Source: Bacteroidales bacterium
GTDB lineage: Bacteria > Bacteroidota > Bacteroidia > Bacteroidales > P3
Direction of reading: 5' to 3'
NCBI GenBank assembly: GCA_031272245.1
Contig: JAISUE010000020.1
Span: forward strand, 1 to 47,416
Length of the DNA: 47,416 bases
Made by a program: the position numbers and the translations under genes. Positions within the stretch are counted from its first letter, which is position 1; every line of letters starts with the position of its first letter. The notes beneath the pieces were generated by a model. That model ran no database searches. It was not told the origin of the DNA and worked only from the letters and a program-made list of their open reading frames with translations. Of this stretch, positions 16,736 to 25,840 are shown piece by piece.

Positions 16736-16743
16736 CAAAAATA
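16736..16743 (-). promoter_or_regulatory. -7 element of the coiled-coil/zapA/6S/rny unit
   Basis: On the minus strand TATTTTTG lies 24 nt upstream of the ATG at 16711. It falls inside the ORF-track extension and therefore decides the start. Confidence 0.7.
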
Positions 16744-16995
16744 CAAAAAAATTATCAATAGATAAAATAAACAAACAAATAAATATTAAATAGTTCATTT
16801 TATAAATCTTTATAGTGTTCTACATTTAACGTTATTCTAAATACTTAAAATTATATTATTAAAAAAAATGTGCAAACTCAACAAAAAATATTCAGCTATA
16901 TTTCTAATAAAATTAAAAGATTGTTTTAAAATTTTTTTATCAAATAAAAACTGAAAAAAACAGCGGTTTTTAATTTAAATATTTTAAGTTTTTAG

Positions 16996-17003
16996 TATTT
17001 TTG
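16996..17003 (+). promoter_or_regulatory. -7 element of the GH92 gene
   Basis: TATTTTTG lies 20 nt upstream of the ATG at 17024. It drives the mannosidase and the carrier gene behind it. The gap from 16801 is AT-rich with nothing else supported. Confidence 0.7.
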
Positions 17004-17023
17004 CCGCATAAAAATCATTATTA

Positions 17024-19960
17024 ATGAAAAAATATTTATTATTTTTCCTGCTTTTAGCAGGAAGTGCGAATTATATTTTTGCACAAAAAACTATTTTGGT
17101 AAATCCATTTATTGGTACTGATGCTCACGGACATACTTATCCCGGAGCAGTAGCTCCTTTTGGACAAGTGCAACTTTCTCCTGATACGAGATTAGACGGA
17201 TGGGACGGATGCAGTGGTTATCATTGGACGGATAAAACAATTTATGGCTTTTCTCATACCCATCTTTCCGGTACAGGATGCAGTGATTTTTGTGATATTC
17301 TCTTCATCCCAACAACATCTATTGATTTGAAAGCGGATCATTCTTCTGATTTCAAAAAAGAACATGAAAAGGCTGAAGCAGGCTTGTATAAAGTGCATCT
17401 TGATAAATATAATATTAGTGTGGAACTTACTGCTACACAACGTTGCGGTTGGCATAAATATACTTATCTGTTGAATATGGAAAAAGCTATAATCGTGGAT
17501 TTAAAACACAGAGATGAATTGCTTGATTGTTCGTGGTCTAAAATTGATGAAAATACTATTGTTGGAAAAAGAATTAGTAAAGCTTGGAATGAAGAACAAG
17601 TTGTTTATTTTGCTGCGCATTTTTCAAAACCTTTAAAAAAGGTAAAATATGATAATGAACTTAACAGATTGTTATTAACTTTTGGCAAATCACGTAAAAA
17701 AAATAATACAATAGAAGCTACTGTTGCATTGTCATCAGTGAATGAAGACGGAGCTTTAAAAAACTTAAAGGCTGAAAAATCTCAAACTTTTGAACAGGCA
17801 TTAAAAGAAGCTCATGATTTATGGGAAAATGAATTAAGCAAAATAAAGATAGAAGGTGGTAGTTTCCAAAACAGAGTTAAATTTTACACTGCTCTTTATC
17901 ACAGTACCATTTGCCCAAATCTTTATTCTGATGTAAATGGAAAATATCTTGGAATGGATAAAAAGATACATTCTGCAACAGGTTATAACCGCTATCACGT
18001 ATTTTCTTTATGGGATACTTACAGAACTTTACATCCTTTGCTGGCAATCATAGACACTAAACGTTCAAAAGAATTTGCTTTAACTTTTTTAGATATTTAC
18101 AAACAGTCAGGTTTATTACCTATGTGGGAACTTGGTTCTTGGGAAACATACTGTATGATTGGACAACACGGAGCAAGTGTTTTAGCAGACCTTTACTTGA
18201 AAGGTTTAGTTGGAAATGATAAATATGTCCTTGAAGCACTGATAAACACTCTTGACCCTGAAAAAAGAAAAATAAATTTGACCAAAATGGGACAGAAAAA
18301 CTATCATTATTTTGGTCTTGATATGTTTGACAAGTATGGATTTATCCCTTCTGAAAAGGAACACGAGAGTGTTTCAAAGACTTTGGAATATTCTTACAAT
18401 ATGTATTGTGTTGCACAAGTTGCAAAGGCAATGAAAAAACAGGATATTTATGAACAATATATAGCCAAAGCTCAATACTACAAAAATCTGTTTAATCCAA
18501 AAACTAATTTTATAGAACCCAAAGAAAATAATCGCTTTTTACCTAATTTTGATCCTCGCCAAATAGACCGTAATTATACTGAAGGTAATGGCTGGCATTA
18601 TACTTTTTATGTGCCACAAGATATAGAAACTCTTAAAGAAATGATGGGAGGCGATGAAGCTTTTGTAACTAAACTTGATTCTTGTTTTTTTACTTCTTCT
18701 CAAACAACAGGGAGAAAGCAAGCTGATGTTACAGGTTTAATTGGACAATATGCTCATGGAAACGAACCTTCTCAACATACAGCTTATCTTTATGCTTATG
18801 CAGGAGCAGCATATAAAACACAAAAATTAGTAAGATTGATAATGGACAGTCTTTATACTTATAGTCCAAATGGACTTTGTGGAAATGATGATGCAGGACA
18901 AATGAGTGCATGGTTTGTTATGTCTGCATTGGGTTTTTATCCTGTTAATCCTGTATCGCATGAATATGTTTTAGGATCTCCTTTATTTGACAAAGCTATC
19001 ATTCATCTTGAAAGTGGAAAAACATTCACTATCACAGCAAAAGATGCCGAGAAAAAGAAATATGTACATTCTGTATCTCTTAACGGACATCCTTATAACA
19101 AAGCATTTATAACATATGAACAAATAATGGCAGGGGGAAATCTTACATTTGAAATGAGCGAAGAGCCCAATCCTTATTTTGCTTCTTCAAAAGACGAACA
19201 ACCATCTTCAAAAATAGAAGATAATCTTATTGTTCCTGTACCTTATGTTGAGTATGAAGGTACGTCTTCTTTCAGCAATATATTGGATTTAACAATCAAA
19301 CCTGCCGAAGACAATGATTCAATAGTTGCTGTTAGTAATAAAAACGATGGGGTTTCCGATGTAGCATTTAATTTCAAAGACTACAAAGTAAATTTATTAT
19401 TTGACAGAAGCTGCGAAATATCTGCCGCATCTATTAATGATAATGGTAAAATGAGTAAAATGATTACAAGTAAGTTTGTAAAAATACCAAGTGGCAGGAG
19501 TATTAAGATTTATTCTCATTATGATAATCAGTATTCTGCAGGAGGAGATTTTGCTTTAATTGATAAACAAAAAGGAAGTGATAATTGGCGTTTAGGTTCT
19601 TGGCAAGGCTATCAAGGTGAAGACGTTGTTTGTGTTGTTGATTTGGGAAAAGAAACTTCTGTAAAGAGAGTTGGAGCAAATTTTATTCAAGACGCAGGGG
19701 CATGGATATTTATGCCTGTTCAGGTTAAATATTCTTATTCAATGGATGGAGAAAATTATACAACATCTGAAATAATGGGAAATCCTATAAGTGAAAAAGA
19801 AACAGTTAAAACAATTAACACTTTTTATACATCTCAACCTGTAAAATGTCGCTATCTAAGATTAGAAGCTACTAATAGAAAAACAAATCCCGAATGGCAT
19901 ATTTCAGCAGGTGAGCCTTCATGGTTATTTATAGATGAAATAGAAATAGAAGAAGAATAA
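17024..19960 (+). CDS. GH92 family alpha-mannosidase with C-terminal discoidin-like domain
   Basis: This 978-residue protein has a signal peptide (first 20 residues, cleaved before QKTI). The GH92 beta-sandwich domain begins at VNPFIGTDAHGHTYPGA, and WDGCSGYH lies near residue 65. The (alpha/alpha)6 catalytic domain shows SLWDTYRTLHPL near 330, GNEPSQHTAY near 580 and GNDDAGQMSAWF near 620, all hallmark GH92 motifs. Residues about 740-978 extend beyond the core and end in a discoidin (F5/8 type C)-like fold. GH92 enzymes are calcium-dependent exo-alpha-mannosidases used by Bacteroidetes on N-glycans and yeast mannan. Linkage specificity cannot be read here. A carrier gene follows after 20 nt. 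Confidence 0.92.
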   Translation: MKKYLLFFLLLAGSANYIFAQKTILVNPFIGTDAHGHTYPGAVAPFGQVQLSPDTRLDGWDGCSGYHWTDKTIYGFSHTHLSGTGCSDFCDILFIPTTSIDLKADHSSDFKKEHEKAEAGLYKVHLDKYNISVELTATQRCGWHKYTYLLNMEKAIIVDLKHRDELLDCSWSKIDENTIVGKRISKAWNEEQVVYFAAHFSKPLKKVKYDNELNRLLLTFGKSRKKNNTIEATVALSSVNEDGALKNLKAEKSQTFEQALKEAHDLWENELSKIKIEGGSFQNRVKFYTALYHSTICPNLYSDVNGKYLGMDKKIHSATGYNRYHVFSLWDTYRTLHPLLAIIDTKRSKEFALTFLDIYKQSGLLPMWELGSWETYCMIGQHGASVLADLYLKGLVGNDKYVLEALINTLDPEKRKINLTKMGQKNYHYFGLDMFDKYGFIPSEKEHESVSKTLEYSYNMYCVAQVAKAMKKQDIYEQYIAKAQYYKNLFNPKTNFIEPKENNRFLPNFDPRQIDRNYTEGNGWHYTFYVPQDIETLKEMMGGDEAFVTKLDSCFFTSSQTTGRKQADVTGLIGQYAHGNEPSQHTAYLYAYAGAAYKTQKLVRLIMDSLYTYSPNGLCGNDDAGQMSAWFVMSALGFYPVNPVSHEYVLGSPLFDKAIIHLESGKTFTITAKDAEKKKYVHSVSLNGHPYNKAFITYEQIMAGGNLTFEMSEEPNPYFASSKDEQPSSKIEDNLIVPVPYVEYEGTSSFSNILDLTIKPAEDNDSIVAVSNKNDGVSDVAFNFKDYKVNLLFDRSCEISAASINDNGKMSKMITSKFVKIPSGRSIKIYSHYDNQYSAGGDFALIDKQKGSDNWRLGSWQGYQGEDVVCVVDLGKETSVKRVGANFIQDAGAWIFMPVQVKYSYSMDGENYTTSEIMGNPISEKETVKTINTFYTSQPVKCRYLRLEATNRKTNPEWHISAGEPSWLFIDEIEIEEE

Positions 19961-19980
19961 CCTATTAAAATAACCTTATT

Positions 19981-21465
19981 GTGAAAAAGTTTCCTCATAC
20001 TTATGTTATTATAGCGTTTTTGTTAATCATCGCAATAATTTCTACATGGATTATCCCATCAGCTAAACCTCTTTCGTGGGAAATATTCTCAAGTTTTTCA
20101 TTTGGTTTTTCACGTACCGCTAATATAATATCTTTTCTTCTTATTATAGGAGGTGCTTTCTGGATTTATAATTCAAGCAAGGCTATAGATATTGGTATAA
20201 TTAAATTTCTGAATACATCTTCCAAATTGGAACACTATCGGTTGTTTAAATTTTTAGGGACAAACAATATTATTATGGTTTGTATCATAATCCTATTTTC
20301 TTCTTTTGGTGCATTATTTGGAATGAGTGAAGAAACAATAGCTTTTGTTCCACTCTTTGTTACGCTATCGTTGAAAATGGGATATGATAAACTAACGGGC
20401 ATTTCTCTTTGTTTTCTTGCAGCAGGTTTGGGTTTTGCCGGTTGTATTCTAAATCCTTTTACTCTTGGAATAGCACAGGACATTGTAGGTTTGAAAATGT
20501 TTTCAGGTATAGAATATAGAGTATGGATTTGGATACTGTTCACATTCATAGGTATTGTTTTTATTTTACGCCACACAAAGAAAGTTAAAACTAATACACT
20601 AAAAAAAAATAATGAATTGAAAATAGAATCAGATAATACATTAAATTCTACACACGATTTACCTTTAAATAATAAAAAAGGCTGTTATCTGTCTTATGTA
20701 TTAGTTTCTGTTTCTCTTATTCTTTTTACAATTTTTCAATCATTTAATGGACTTTGTTTAAGTCTATTGATGATTACAGCGATTTTTCTTAGTATTGGAT
20801 ATACATTGATAAAAAAAAGAGGGCAATCTCAATATATGCTATTTATATTTGCTTTCACAATTGGAACATTGATTGTCGGGGTAATTCAATTTGAATGGTC
20901 TTTATATCAAATAGCAGCTTTATTTTTGGCTTTTGCTATTATAAGTGGAATAACTATGGGCTATAATCCTTCAAAAATAGCAGTGGAATTTCTTGCAGGA
21001 GCAAAAGATATGTTAAGCGCGGCTTTAGTAGTAGGATTAGCATCAGGCATAATAGTTATATTAGAAGACAGCAACGTAATCACAGCTCTGCTTTCAGGTA
21101 TTGAAAGACAGGCATCTCACACATCTCAACTTGGAGCATTAGGTTTAATATACAGCGTACAAACTCTTTTAAATGCATTAATCACTTCCGGGTCTGCAAA
21201 AGCAGCATTACTAATGCCAATTTTTGGACAGATTTCTCAAATAGTAGGTCTTTCATTACAAACCACTGTAACAGCTTTTCACATAGGTGATGGCTTCACA
21301 AATCTTTTAACACCAACATCCGGTGTTTTGATAGCCGTTTTGGGAGTTGCTAAAGTTGAATTTGTGGAATGGTTTCGCTTTATTTGGAAATTCATTCTGT
21401 TAATGTGCATTATAGGTTTTCTTGTTTTACTTCCAACATTATATTTCTCTATAAACGGTTTCTGA
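19981..21465 (+). CDS. YfcC/DcuC-type membrane carrier
   Basis: This 494-residue membrane protein uses a GTG start 20 nt after the GH92 gene. It has about 12-13 hydrophobic helices. A loop near residue 110 reads FGALFGMSEETIAFVP, and the region GLGFAGCILNPFTLGIAQ near 160 resembles the YfcC branch of the DcuC/arginine-ornithine antiporter superfamily. A charged cytoplasmic linker lies at about 200-230. A second half-repeat contains HIGDGFTNLLTPTSG. The substrate is unknown; dicarboxylates, basic amino acids or peptides are possible. Co-transcription with a mannosidase does not fit an obvious sugar role. Confidence 0.75.
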   Translation: MKKFPHTYVIIAFLLIIAIISTWIIPSAKPLSWEIFSSFSFGFSRTANIISFLLIIGGAFWIYNSSKAIDIGIIKFLNTSSKLEHYRLFKFLGTNNIIMVCIIILFSSFGALFGMSEETIAFVPLFVTLSLKMGYDKLTGISLCFLAAGLGFAGCILNPFTLGIAQDIVGLKMFSGIEYRVWIWILFTFIGIVFILRHTKKVKTNTLKKNNELKIESDNTLNSTHDLPLNNKKGCYLSYVLVSVSLILFTIFQSFNGLCLSLLMITAIFLSIGYTLIKKRGQSQYMLFIFAFTIGTLIVGVIQFEWSLYQIAALFLAFAIISGITMGYNPSKIAVEFLAGAKDMLSAALVVGLASGIIVILEDSNVITALLSGIERQASHTSQLGALGLIYSVQTLLNALITSGSAKAALLMPIFGQISQIVGLSLQTTVTAFHIGDGFTNLLTPTSGVLIAVLGVAKVEFVEWFRFIWKFILLMCIIGFLVLLPTLYFSINGF

Positions 21466-21521
21466 TAAGAACAAATCAAATAAAGTTTTTTAACTATAAT
21501 TCTTTTCATAAACTTGTACAT

Positions 21522-21552
21522 AAAAAAGGCTTGGAACAATTTGTTCCAAGCC
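21522..21552 (-). terminator. Intrinsic terminator of the Omp28-like gene
   Basis: GGCTTGGAACAA and TTGTTCCAAGCC form a near-perfect 12-bp stem. On the minus strand it is followed by six T residues. It lies between convergent genes, and the plus-strand side lacks a good T run. Confidence 0.8.
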
Positions 21553-21584
21553 AAAACCATTTATCTTTTTTACTTTATTTGTTG

Positions 21585-23432
21585 TTATTTCTTTATTGAA
21601 AGTTTTTTCGTAGAAGAGCCTGCAGCAGTTGTAACTTTAACAAAATACATTCCATTGTTTAAAGAAGATGTATTTAATTCTAAACGATTATTACCAGCCT
21701 GCAAAGTTTTATTTCCAAGCGAAACAACTTCTCTTCCTAACATATCTATAATAGATATTTTTGCTATTGCCGTTTCAGTAAGAGAGACTTCAAGAGTTGT
21801 ACTGTTTTGAGCAGGATTAGGATAAACTAATGTTTGATAAATAGAACCACTAACATTTTCCAATCCAACGTATGCTATACTGAAATCTTTCTTTTCTCCA
21901 AAACCAAACTTACCATTTGAAGACACAAGTATTGTTCCTTCGGCATCTACTATTTTATAATTTCCTGAACCATAACCGGCATTGATTCCATCTCCGTATT
22001 CATCAGAAATTTCAAAAACATAACAGCCATTTCCGGTAACACCTGTTAATAATATAGTATCAGGTTTGCTAGGTGCTGTACTTACATCTGAATAAGGGCC
22101 TCCTGATTGCAAAACATTACCCTCTATATCATAAAGCTTCCAACTTGTTTCTGAACCACATCTATCACGTTTAAGCAATAATTTAGGTGTTCCTTCAGAA
22201 CCTACGGTAAGATTAGGTTTATTTATAGTAGCTGATAATTGAAAAGTAACAGGTTGTTCGTTAACTTCTGTAATAGAAAAATCTACTTTTACGCTTTTTC
22301 CTGTTCCAACATAAACAACAGGTAATTCTATTTCTGCATCATCAAATGAATTAATATTTCCTGTCCAATTAAAAGTAGGCTCTGCTATGTTATCTACATC
22401 GTAATTGACAGTAATTGAAGTTATAGGTTCTTGACCATAATTTTTAACTGTCAATACAGGTTTAGCCAAACCATTACATTCATATATGTAATCTACTTTT
22501 GCTCCTTTGGTTACTAATGTTGCAGCCTGAGGAAGAACAAGAGTTGGATAAATTGTTTCTCCTGTATATATTTCTTTATGGTCTTTTGCTATGAAAACAA
22601 CCAAATGCAAGTTTTCATATACCATCAATTCGTTGCTGATAGAGTCAGGTATCACATAAGTATAATCTTTGGAAATAAACGTCCCCATAGGAATATTATT
22701 TACTCCGTCAGCAGTTAATGTATCTCCCCATTGACCTGTAATCATATCTCTCAACATGTGCATGTGAATATATTGTCCATCAGCAGTCATTTGAGTAGGA
22801 TTGTAAGCCGAAGCTCCTGTTTGAGGTCCAATAATGCTGTCCTGTAATACAACAATGTTAAGAAAGTTTTTTGAACTTTCAGCATCTGCAGTGTAATAAA
22901 CCTCAGTATGTATAGTCATAGTTTTAGTTGTAACATCTATCTCTGCAGTTGCTGCTACATTAACAAAAGAAGACATAGGACGAATAATATATTCACCAAA
23001 AGCAGCCCATACTCCTCTATTTAATGCTAATGTATCAATTCCTACGGATAATTCATCTGCAGTATAAAGATGTCCGGTGTTGTCATAAAGAGAATCATTC
23101 GGTAAATCATTATAAAAATAATGTCTATTCACAGTACCAACAGGATACCCCGTAAGATTTATTTGTGCCGCAAGTGCATTACCCCATTGAGTTGTATATC
23201 GTGCTGCATACCCTCCTTGATGTATATTTATCAAAGAAACTTGTCCGGGACGAGCTGCCGCATAAGCTGCTGCTCTTTTATGTCCATCAGGACAGTATTG
23301 ACAATTGACACCTGTATATTCTTCTAAAACTACCTTTCTGTTTTGTGGAGTTGTAGAAACAATAGTCGGTGTTTGAGCTGAAACTCCCAATGCGAGAGCC
23401 AAACTAAATATTGAAAATATAAGTCTTTTCAT
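21585..23432 (-). CDS. Omp28-like protein with T9SS type A sorting domain
   Basis: From the ATG at 23432 the product is 615 residues and starts MKRLIFSIFSLALALGVSAQ, a clear signal peptide. The ORF-track extension lies across the promoter. Residues about 25-230 form an Omp28-like/thioredoxin-like domain with VVLEEYTGVNCQYCPDGHK, including a CxxC pair. The middle is beta-rich. The last 80 residues, beginning LVYPNPAQNSTTLEV and ending KKLSIKK, are a canonical T9SS sorting domain. The protein is therefore exported across the outer membrane and anchored or released. Omp28 of Porphyromonas is a surface adhesin; the redox role of the CxxC here is unknown. It is monocistronic. Confidence 0.85.
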   Translation of the reverse strand: MKRLIFSIFSLALALGVSAQTPTIVSTTPQNRKVVLEEYTGVNCQYCPDGHKRAAAYAAARPGQVSLINIHQGGYAARYTTQWGNALAAQINLTGYPVGTVNRHYFYNDLPNDSLYDNTGHLYTADELSVGIDTLALNRGVWAAFGEYIIRPMSSFVNVAATAEIDVTTKTMTIHTEVYYTADAESSKNFLNIVVLQDSIIGPQTGASAYNPTQMTADGQYIHMHMLRDMITGQWGDTLTADGVNNIPMGTFISKDYTYVIPDSISNELMVYENLHLVVFIAKDHKEIYTGETIYPTLVLPQAATLVTKGAKVDYIYECNGLAKPVLTVKNYGQEPITSITVNYDVDNIAEPTFNWTGNINSFDDAEIELPVVYVGTGKSVKVDFSITEVNEQPVTFQLSATINKPNLTVGSEGTPKLLLKRDRCGSETSWKLYDIEGNVLQSGGPYSDVSTAPSKPDTILLTGVTGNGCYVFEISDEYGDGINAGYGSGNYKIVDAEGTILVSSNGKFGFGEKKDFSIAYVGLENVSGSIYQTLVYPNPAQNSTTLEVSLTETAIAKISIIDMLGREVVSLGNKTLQAGNNRLELNTSSLNNGMYFVKVTTAAGSSTKKLSIKK

Positions 23433-23463
23433 AAAGCGATAAATTTTTAATTTTTTAAGAATG

Positions 23464-23471
23464 CAAATGTA
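23464..23471 (-). promoter_or_regulatory. -7 element of the Omp28-like gene
   Basis: On the minus strand TACATTTG lies 31 nt upstream of the ATG at 23432, which supports that start. The remaining 23472-23764 is AT-rich divergent intergenic DNA with no gene seen. Confidence 0.7.
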
Positions 23472-23764
23472 CATTATTTTTTTTATTTTCAAGCAAATTT
23501 GTTGATTTTTTATTTATAAAGAGAAAAAAAACTGCATTTTTAACTGTAAATTCAAGATAAAAAGTAAATAATTCTTTGTTTTATTTTGAAAAAATAGCAT
23601 TTTTATTTAGAATATCTTGATGAAATTTTCATAACGTATATATCTTTGCGACTTATTTTCACTTTTTGGATAAATTAAAAGTTAATGCAGTAATTTTTAA
23701 CTGTTTTAATGAATTAATAAGATTATTTTTATTGCTTTAAACTTAATAATTTAGAAAAAAAACT

Positions 23765-23772
23765 TATTTTTG
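23765..23772 (+). promoter_or_regulatory. -7 element of the MORN lipoprotein operon
   Basis: TATTTTTG lies 16 nt upstream of the ATG at 23789 and 25 nt upstream of the alternative ATG at 23798. The short leader makes the second ATG slightly more plausible. Confidence 0.65.
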
Positions 23773-23788
23773 CAATTAGATTTAATAA

Positions 23789-24517
23789 ATGGAAAATATG
23801 AAACTCTTAAAAAATACATTATTGGTAATAATTGTTTCCATAATTTTTGTTTCCTGCGGAAAAGGGAAAGAAGAAGTTGTCACAAAATATGATAATGGAA
23901 AACCTAAACTTGTTTATTATACCAAAACTATTGACGGGAAAAAACAGTTGGTTTATCAACGAATGTTCTATCCTAATGGCAAAATTCGTTTTGAAGGTTC
24001 TATTAAAACCGATTCAAAATACGGTGTTTGGAATTACTATTTTGAAAATGGAAAAAAGTTTGCTTCGGTAGATTTTACTAATAATAAGGCTGGCAACAAA
24101 TGGGAAATTGTTACATTAGACAGCAAACCTTTGGTAACTATTAATGATACGCTAATTTCCGCAGGATTAACGGCTGATAATGAAATTGTAAATATAAGTA
24201 TTCGTCAAAATGGATTTGAAAAAAAATATATATTCTATGAGTCCTTTAAATTGAAAGAAGCATGGACATTTAAGGGAAATATCTTAAATGGACAATCAAC
24301 AGCCTATTTTGAAAATGGAAATGTGCAGTCTATACATAATTATGTAGATGGAATGCAGGATAGCATTTATATAGTTTATACTGAAAATGGAACAAAACTT
24401 TACAACGGACAATATAAAAAAGGAATAAAAGTAGGTAAATGGGATTTTTATAACAGTGATGGAACATTTGCTCGCAGTGAAATTTATGATGAAAATGGAA
24501 ATAGAATAACGCAATGA
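23789..24517 (+). CDS. MORN-repeat (YwqK-type) lipoprotein
   Basis: This protein has 242 residues, or 239 if translation begins at the ATG at 23798. It has a lipoprotein signal ending in IIFVSC, with the Cys near residue 23. Downstream are MORN_2-type repeats of the form YxNGKxRxEG: KYDNGKPKLVYY, YPNGKIRFEG, YFENGKKFA, YFENGNVQ and YNSDGTFAR. Databases often label such proteins YwqK-family antitoxins, but nothing here suggests a toxin-antitoxin pair. A periplasmic or outer-membrane lipoprotein is the safer description. It overlaps the next gene by an ATGA junction, so the two products are probably translationally coupled. Confidence 0.75.
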   Translation: MENMKLLKNTLLVIIVSIIFVSCGKGKEEVVTKYDNGKPKLVYYTKTIDGKKQLVYQRMFYPNGKIRFEGSIKTDSKYGVWNYYFENGKKFASVDFTNNKAGNKWEIVTLDSKPLVTINDTLISAGLTADNEIVNISIRQNGFEKKYIFYESFKLKEAWTFKGNILNGQSTAYFENGNVQSIHNYVDGMQDSIYIVYTENGTKLYNGQYKKGIKVGKWDFYNSDGTFARSEIYDENGNRITQ

Positions 24518-25089
24518 AAAAAAATGTAACTTTTATTTTTTTATTTATTTTGTTTTGTAATAGCATTGTGGCTCAACAACGATATGAACTAATTACCCCA
24601 ATACAGAATAATGACACTATAATTTACACACTTGGAAAAGAAAATTTGAAAATTTGTGTAAAAAAAGACGTTGGCGGATTGTCGGTTGCAGAATTTTTTT
24701 ATAGAAACGATTTGAAATATATTTCGCAGGATGAAGGAACAGAATTTAATTTTGAAATTTTTTATAATAAAAAACAGAATAATGCTTTCCTGTTTGCACA
24801 TAAACAATTAGAATACAGCAGAGGTTGTGAAACATTTTTTATTGAAAAAAACATTATTACTCCGATAGGGCTATTGCCTGTAGCTGCTTATATCAAAAAA
24901 GATAAAACTATGGAATACACTAATATACTACCTTATCTTTCCATAGTTAAAATATCTGATCGTATTTTGATGAGTTTTGAAACTCCATTAGTAGTTCTTT
25001 ATCCGTCAACAAAGCAGGAACAAATAGTGGAAAGTAATAAGATATTTTATATTTTTTCCAATAACAAGTTAGAAAAGCAAGAACATTAG
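24514..25089 (+). CDS. Secreted protein of unknown function
   Basis: This 191-residue protein has a signal peptide (about 1-21, with a hydrophobic core and SIVAQQ cleavage context). The mature part is mostly beta-strand-like, with many Tyr, Phe and Lys residues and a single Cys near residue 108. I do not recognise a family. Its start overlaps the stop of the MORN lipoprotein (ATGA), so the two likely form a functional pair at the cell envelope. A strong terminator follows. Confidence 0.65.
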   Translation: MKKNVTFIFLFILFCNSIVAQQRYELITPIQNNDTIIYTLGKENLKICVKKDVGGLSVAEFFYRNDLKYISQDEGTEFNFEIFYNKKQNNAFLFAHKQLEYSRGCETFFIEKNIITPIGLLPVAAYIKKDKTMEYTNILPYLSIVKISDRILMSFETPLVVLYPSTKQEQIVESNKIFYIFSNNKLEKQEH

Positions 25090-25117
25090 AATAAACAAGT
25101 TTATATTTGTTTGGAAA

Positions 25118-25151
25118 GGCAGCGTAATCAAAAAAAACGCTGCCTTTTTTT
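25118..25151 (+). terminator. Intrinsic terminator before the dcw cluster
   Basis: GGCAGCG and CGCTGCC flank an A-rich loop and are followed by seven T residues. Confidence 0.9.
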
Positions 25152-25327
25152 GTTTGTGCATCAAAGATGTATTTGATTTACTTTAGAAATTAAAGCAAAA
25201 AGTCTTATAAATAAAAAAATTTTTTGCAAGTGTAACCTTTTTCAACTTCATTCGTATAGAAAAACAACTTGAAAAGCAAAAAAAAGAAAAAAAAAGTAGA
25301 AAAAAGTATTTTATAAAGAAAAATTAG

Positions 25328-25335
25328 TAATTTTG
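25328..25335 (+). promoter_or_regulatory. -7 element of the dcw cluster promoter
   Basis: TAATTTTG lies 24 nt upstream of the mraZ ATG. The preceding 70 bases are almost pure A, which may act as an UP-like element. The MraZ operator repeats known from other phyla were not recognised. Confidence 0.65.
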
Positions 25336-25359
25336 TAATCTTAAAAAATAATAAAACGA

Positions 25360-25833
25360 ATGAACCACTTAATAGGAAACGACTGCTGTAAAGTAGATAT
25401 AAACGGAAGATTTAAACTGCCGGCCAAACTTATGGAGCAGTTAGATTTAGCCGATAATCGTTCGTTTGCTATAAGAAAAAAACTTGATGATCATTGTTTG
25501 GAACTATTTTCTTTTCAGGGATTTCAAGAAGAAATGGGTTGGATTTTAAAACATGTTAACAGATACGGAACAGATGACGATGAAGCTTTATATGATGATT
25601 TAACTGATGTAGATATTATAGAACTTGATAAAAGTAACAGATTGCCTTTACCTAAAAGATTTAGTGAAGAAATAAATATAGTAAGTGATATTGTAATCCG
25701 TGGAGCAGGAAATTGTTTTGAAATTCGTAGCAAACAGGATTACGAAAACAAACGCATTGAAAGAAAGAAAAGAGAAAAAGATTTGAAAGCTTTAAGAGCA
25801 AGTCTTTCAAAACAAATAATAGATAATAATTAA
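25360..25833 (+). CDS. mraZ: Transcriptional regulator MraZ
   Basis: This 157-residue first gene of the dcw cluster has two SpoVT/AbrB-like swapped-hairpin domains. The first contains VDINGRFKLPAKLMEQL (about 12-28) and the second ELDKSNRLPLPKRF (about 88-101). A basic C-terminal tail follows. MraZ forms rings and represses its own cluster in other bacteria. rsmH starts 7 nt downstream. The second-domain motif is LDKSNRLPLP rather than the usual DxxGRxxIP, a mild divergence. Confidence 0.9.
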   Translation: MNHLIGNDCCKVDINGRFKLPAKLMEQLDLADNRSFAIRKKLDDHCLELFSFQGFQEEMGWILKHVNRYGTDDDEALYDDLTDVDIIELDKSNRLPLPKRFSEEINIVSDIVIRGAGNCFEIRSKQDYENKRIERKKREKDLKALRASLSKQIIDNN

Positions 25834-25840
25834 TTCAAAT

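Noticed and set aside
16712-16798. Hydrophobic N-terminal extension of the coiled-coil protein, read as a membrane anchor
   Set aside because: A -7 element lies within it at 16736-16743, so it is probably not transcribed as coding sequence.
23789-25089. Toxin-antitoxin pair, suggested by the YwqK family name
   Set aside because: The first product is a MORN-repeat lipoprotein and the second has a signal peptide; neither looks like a cytoplasmic toxin or antitoxin.
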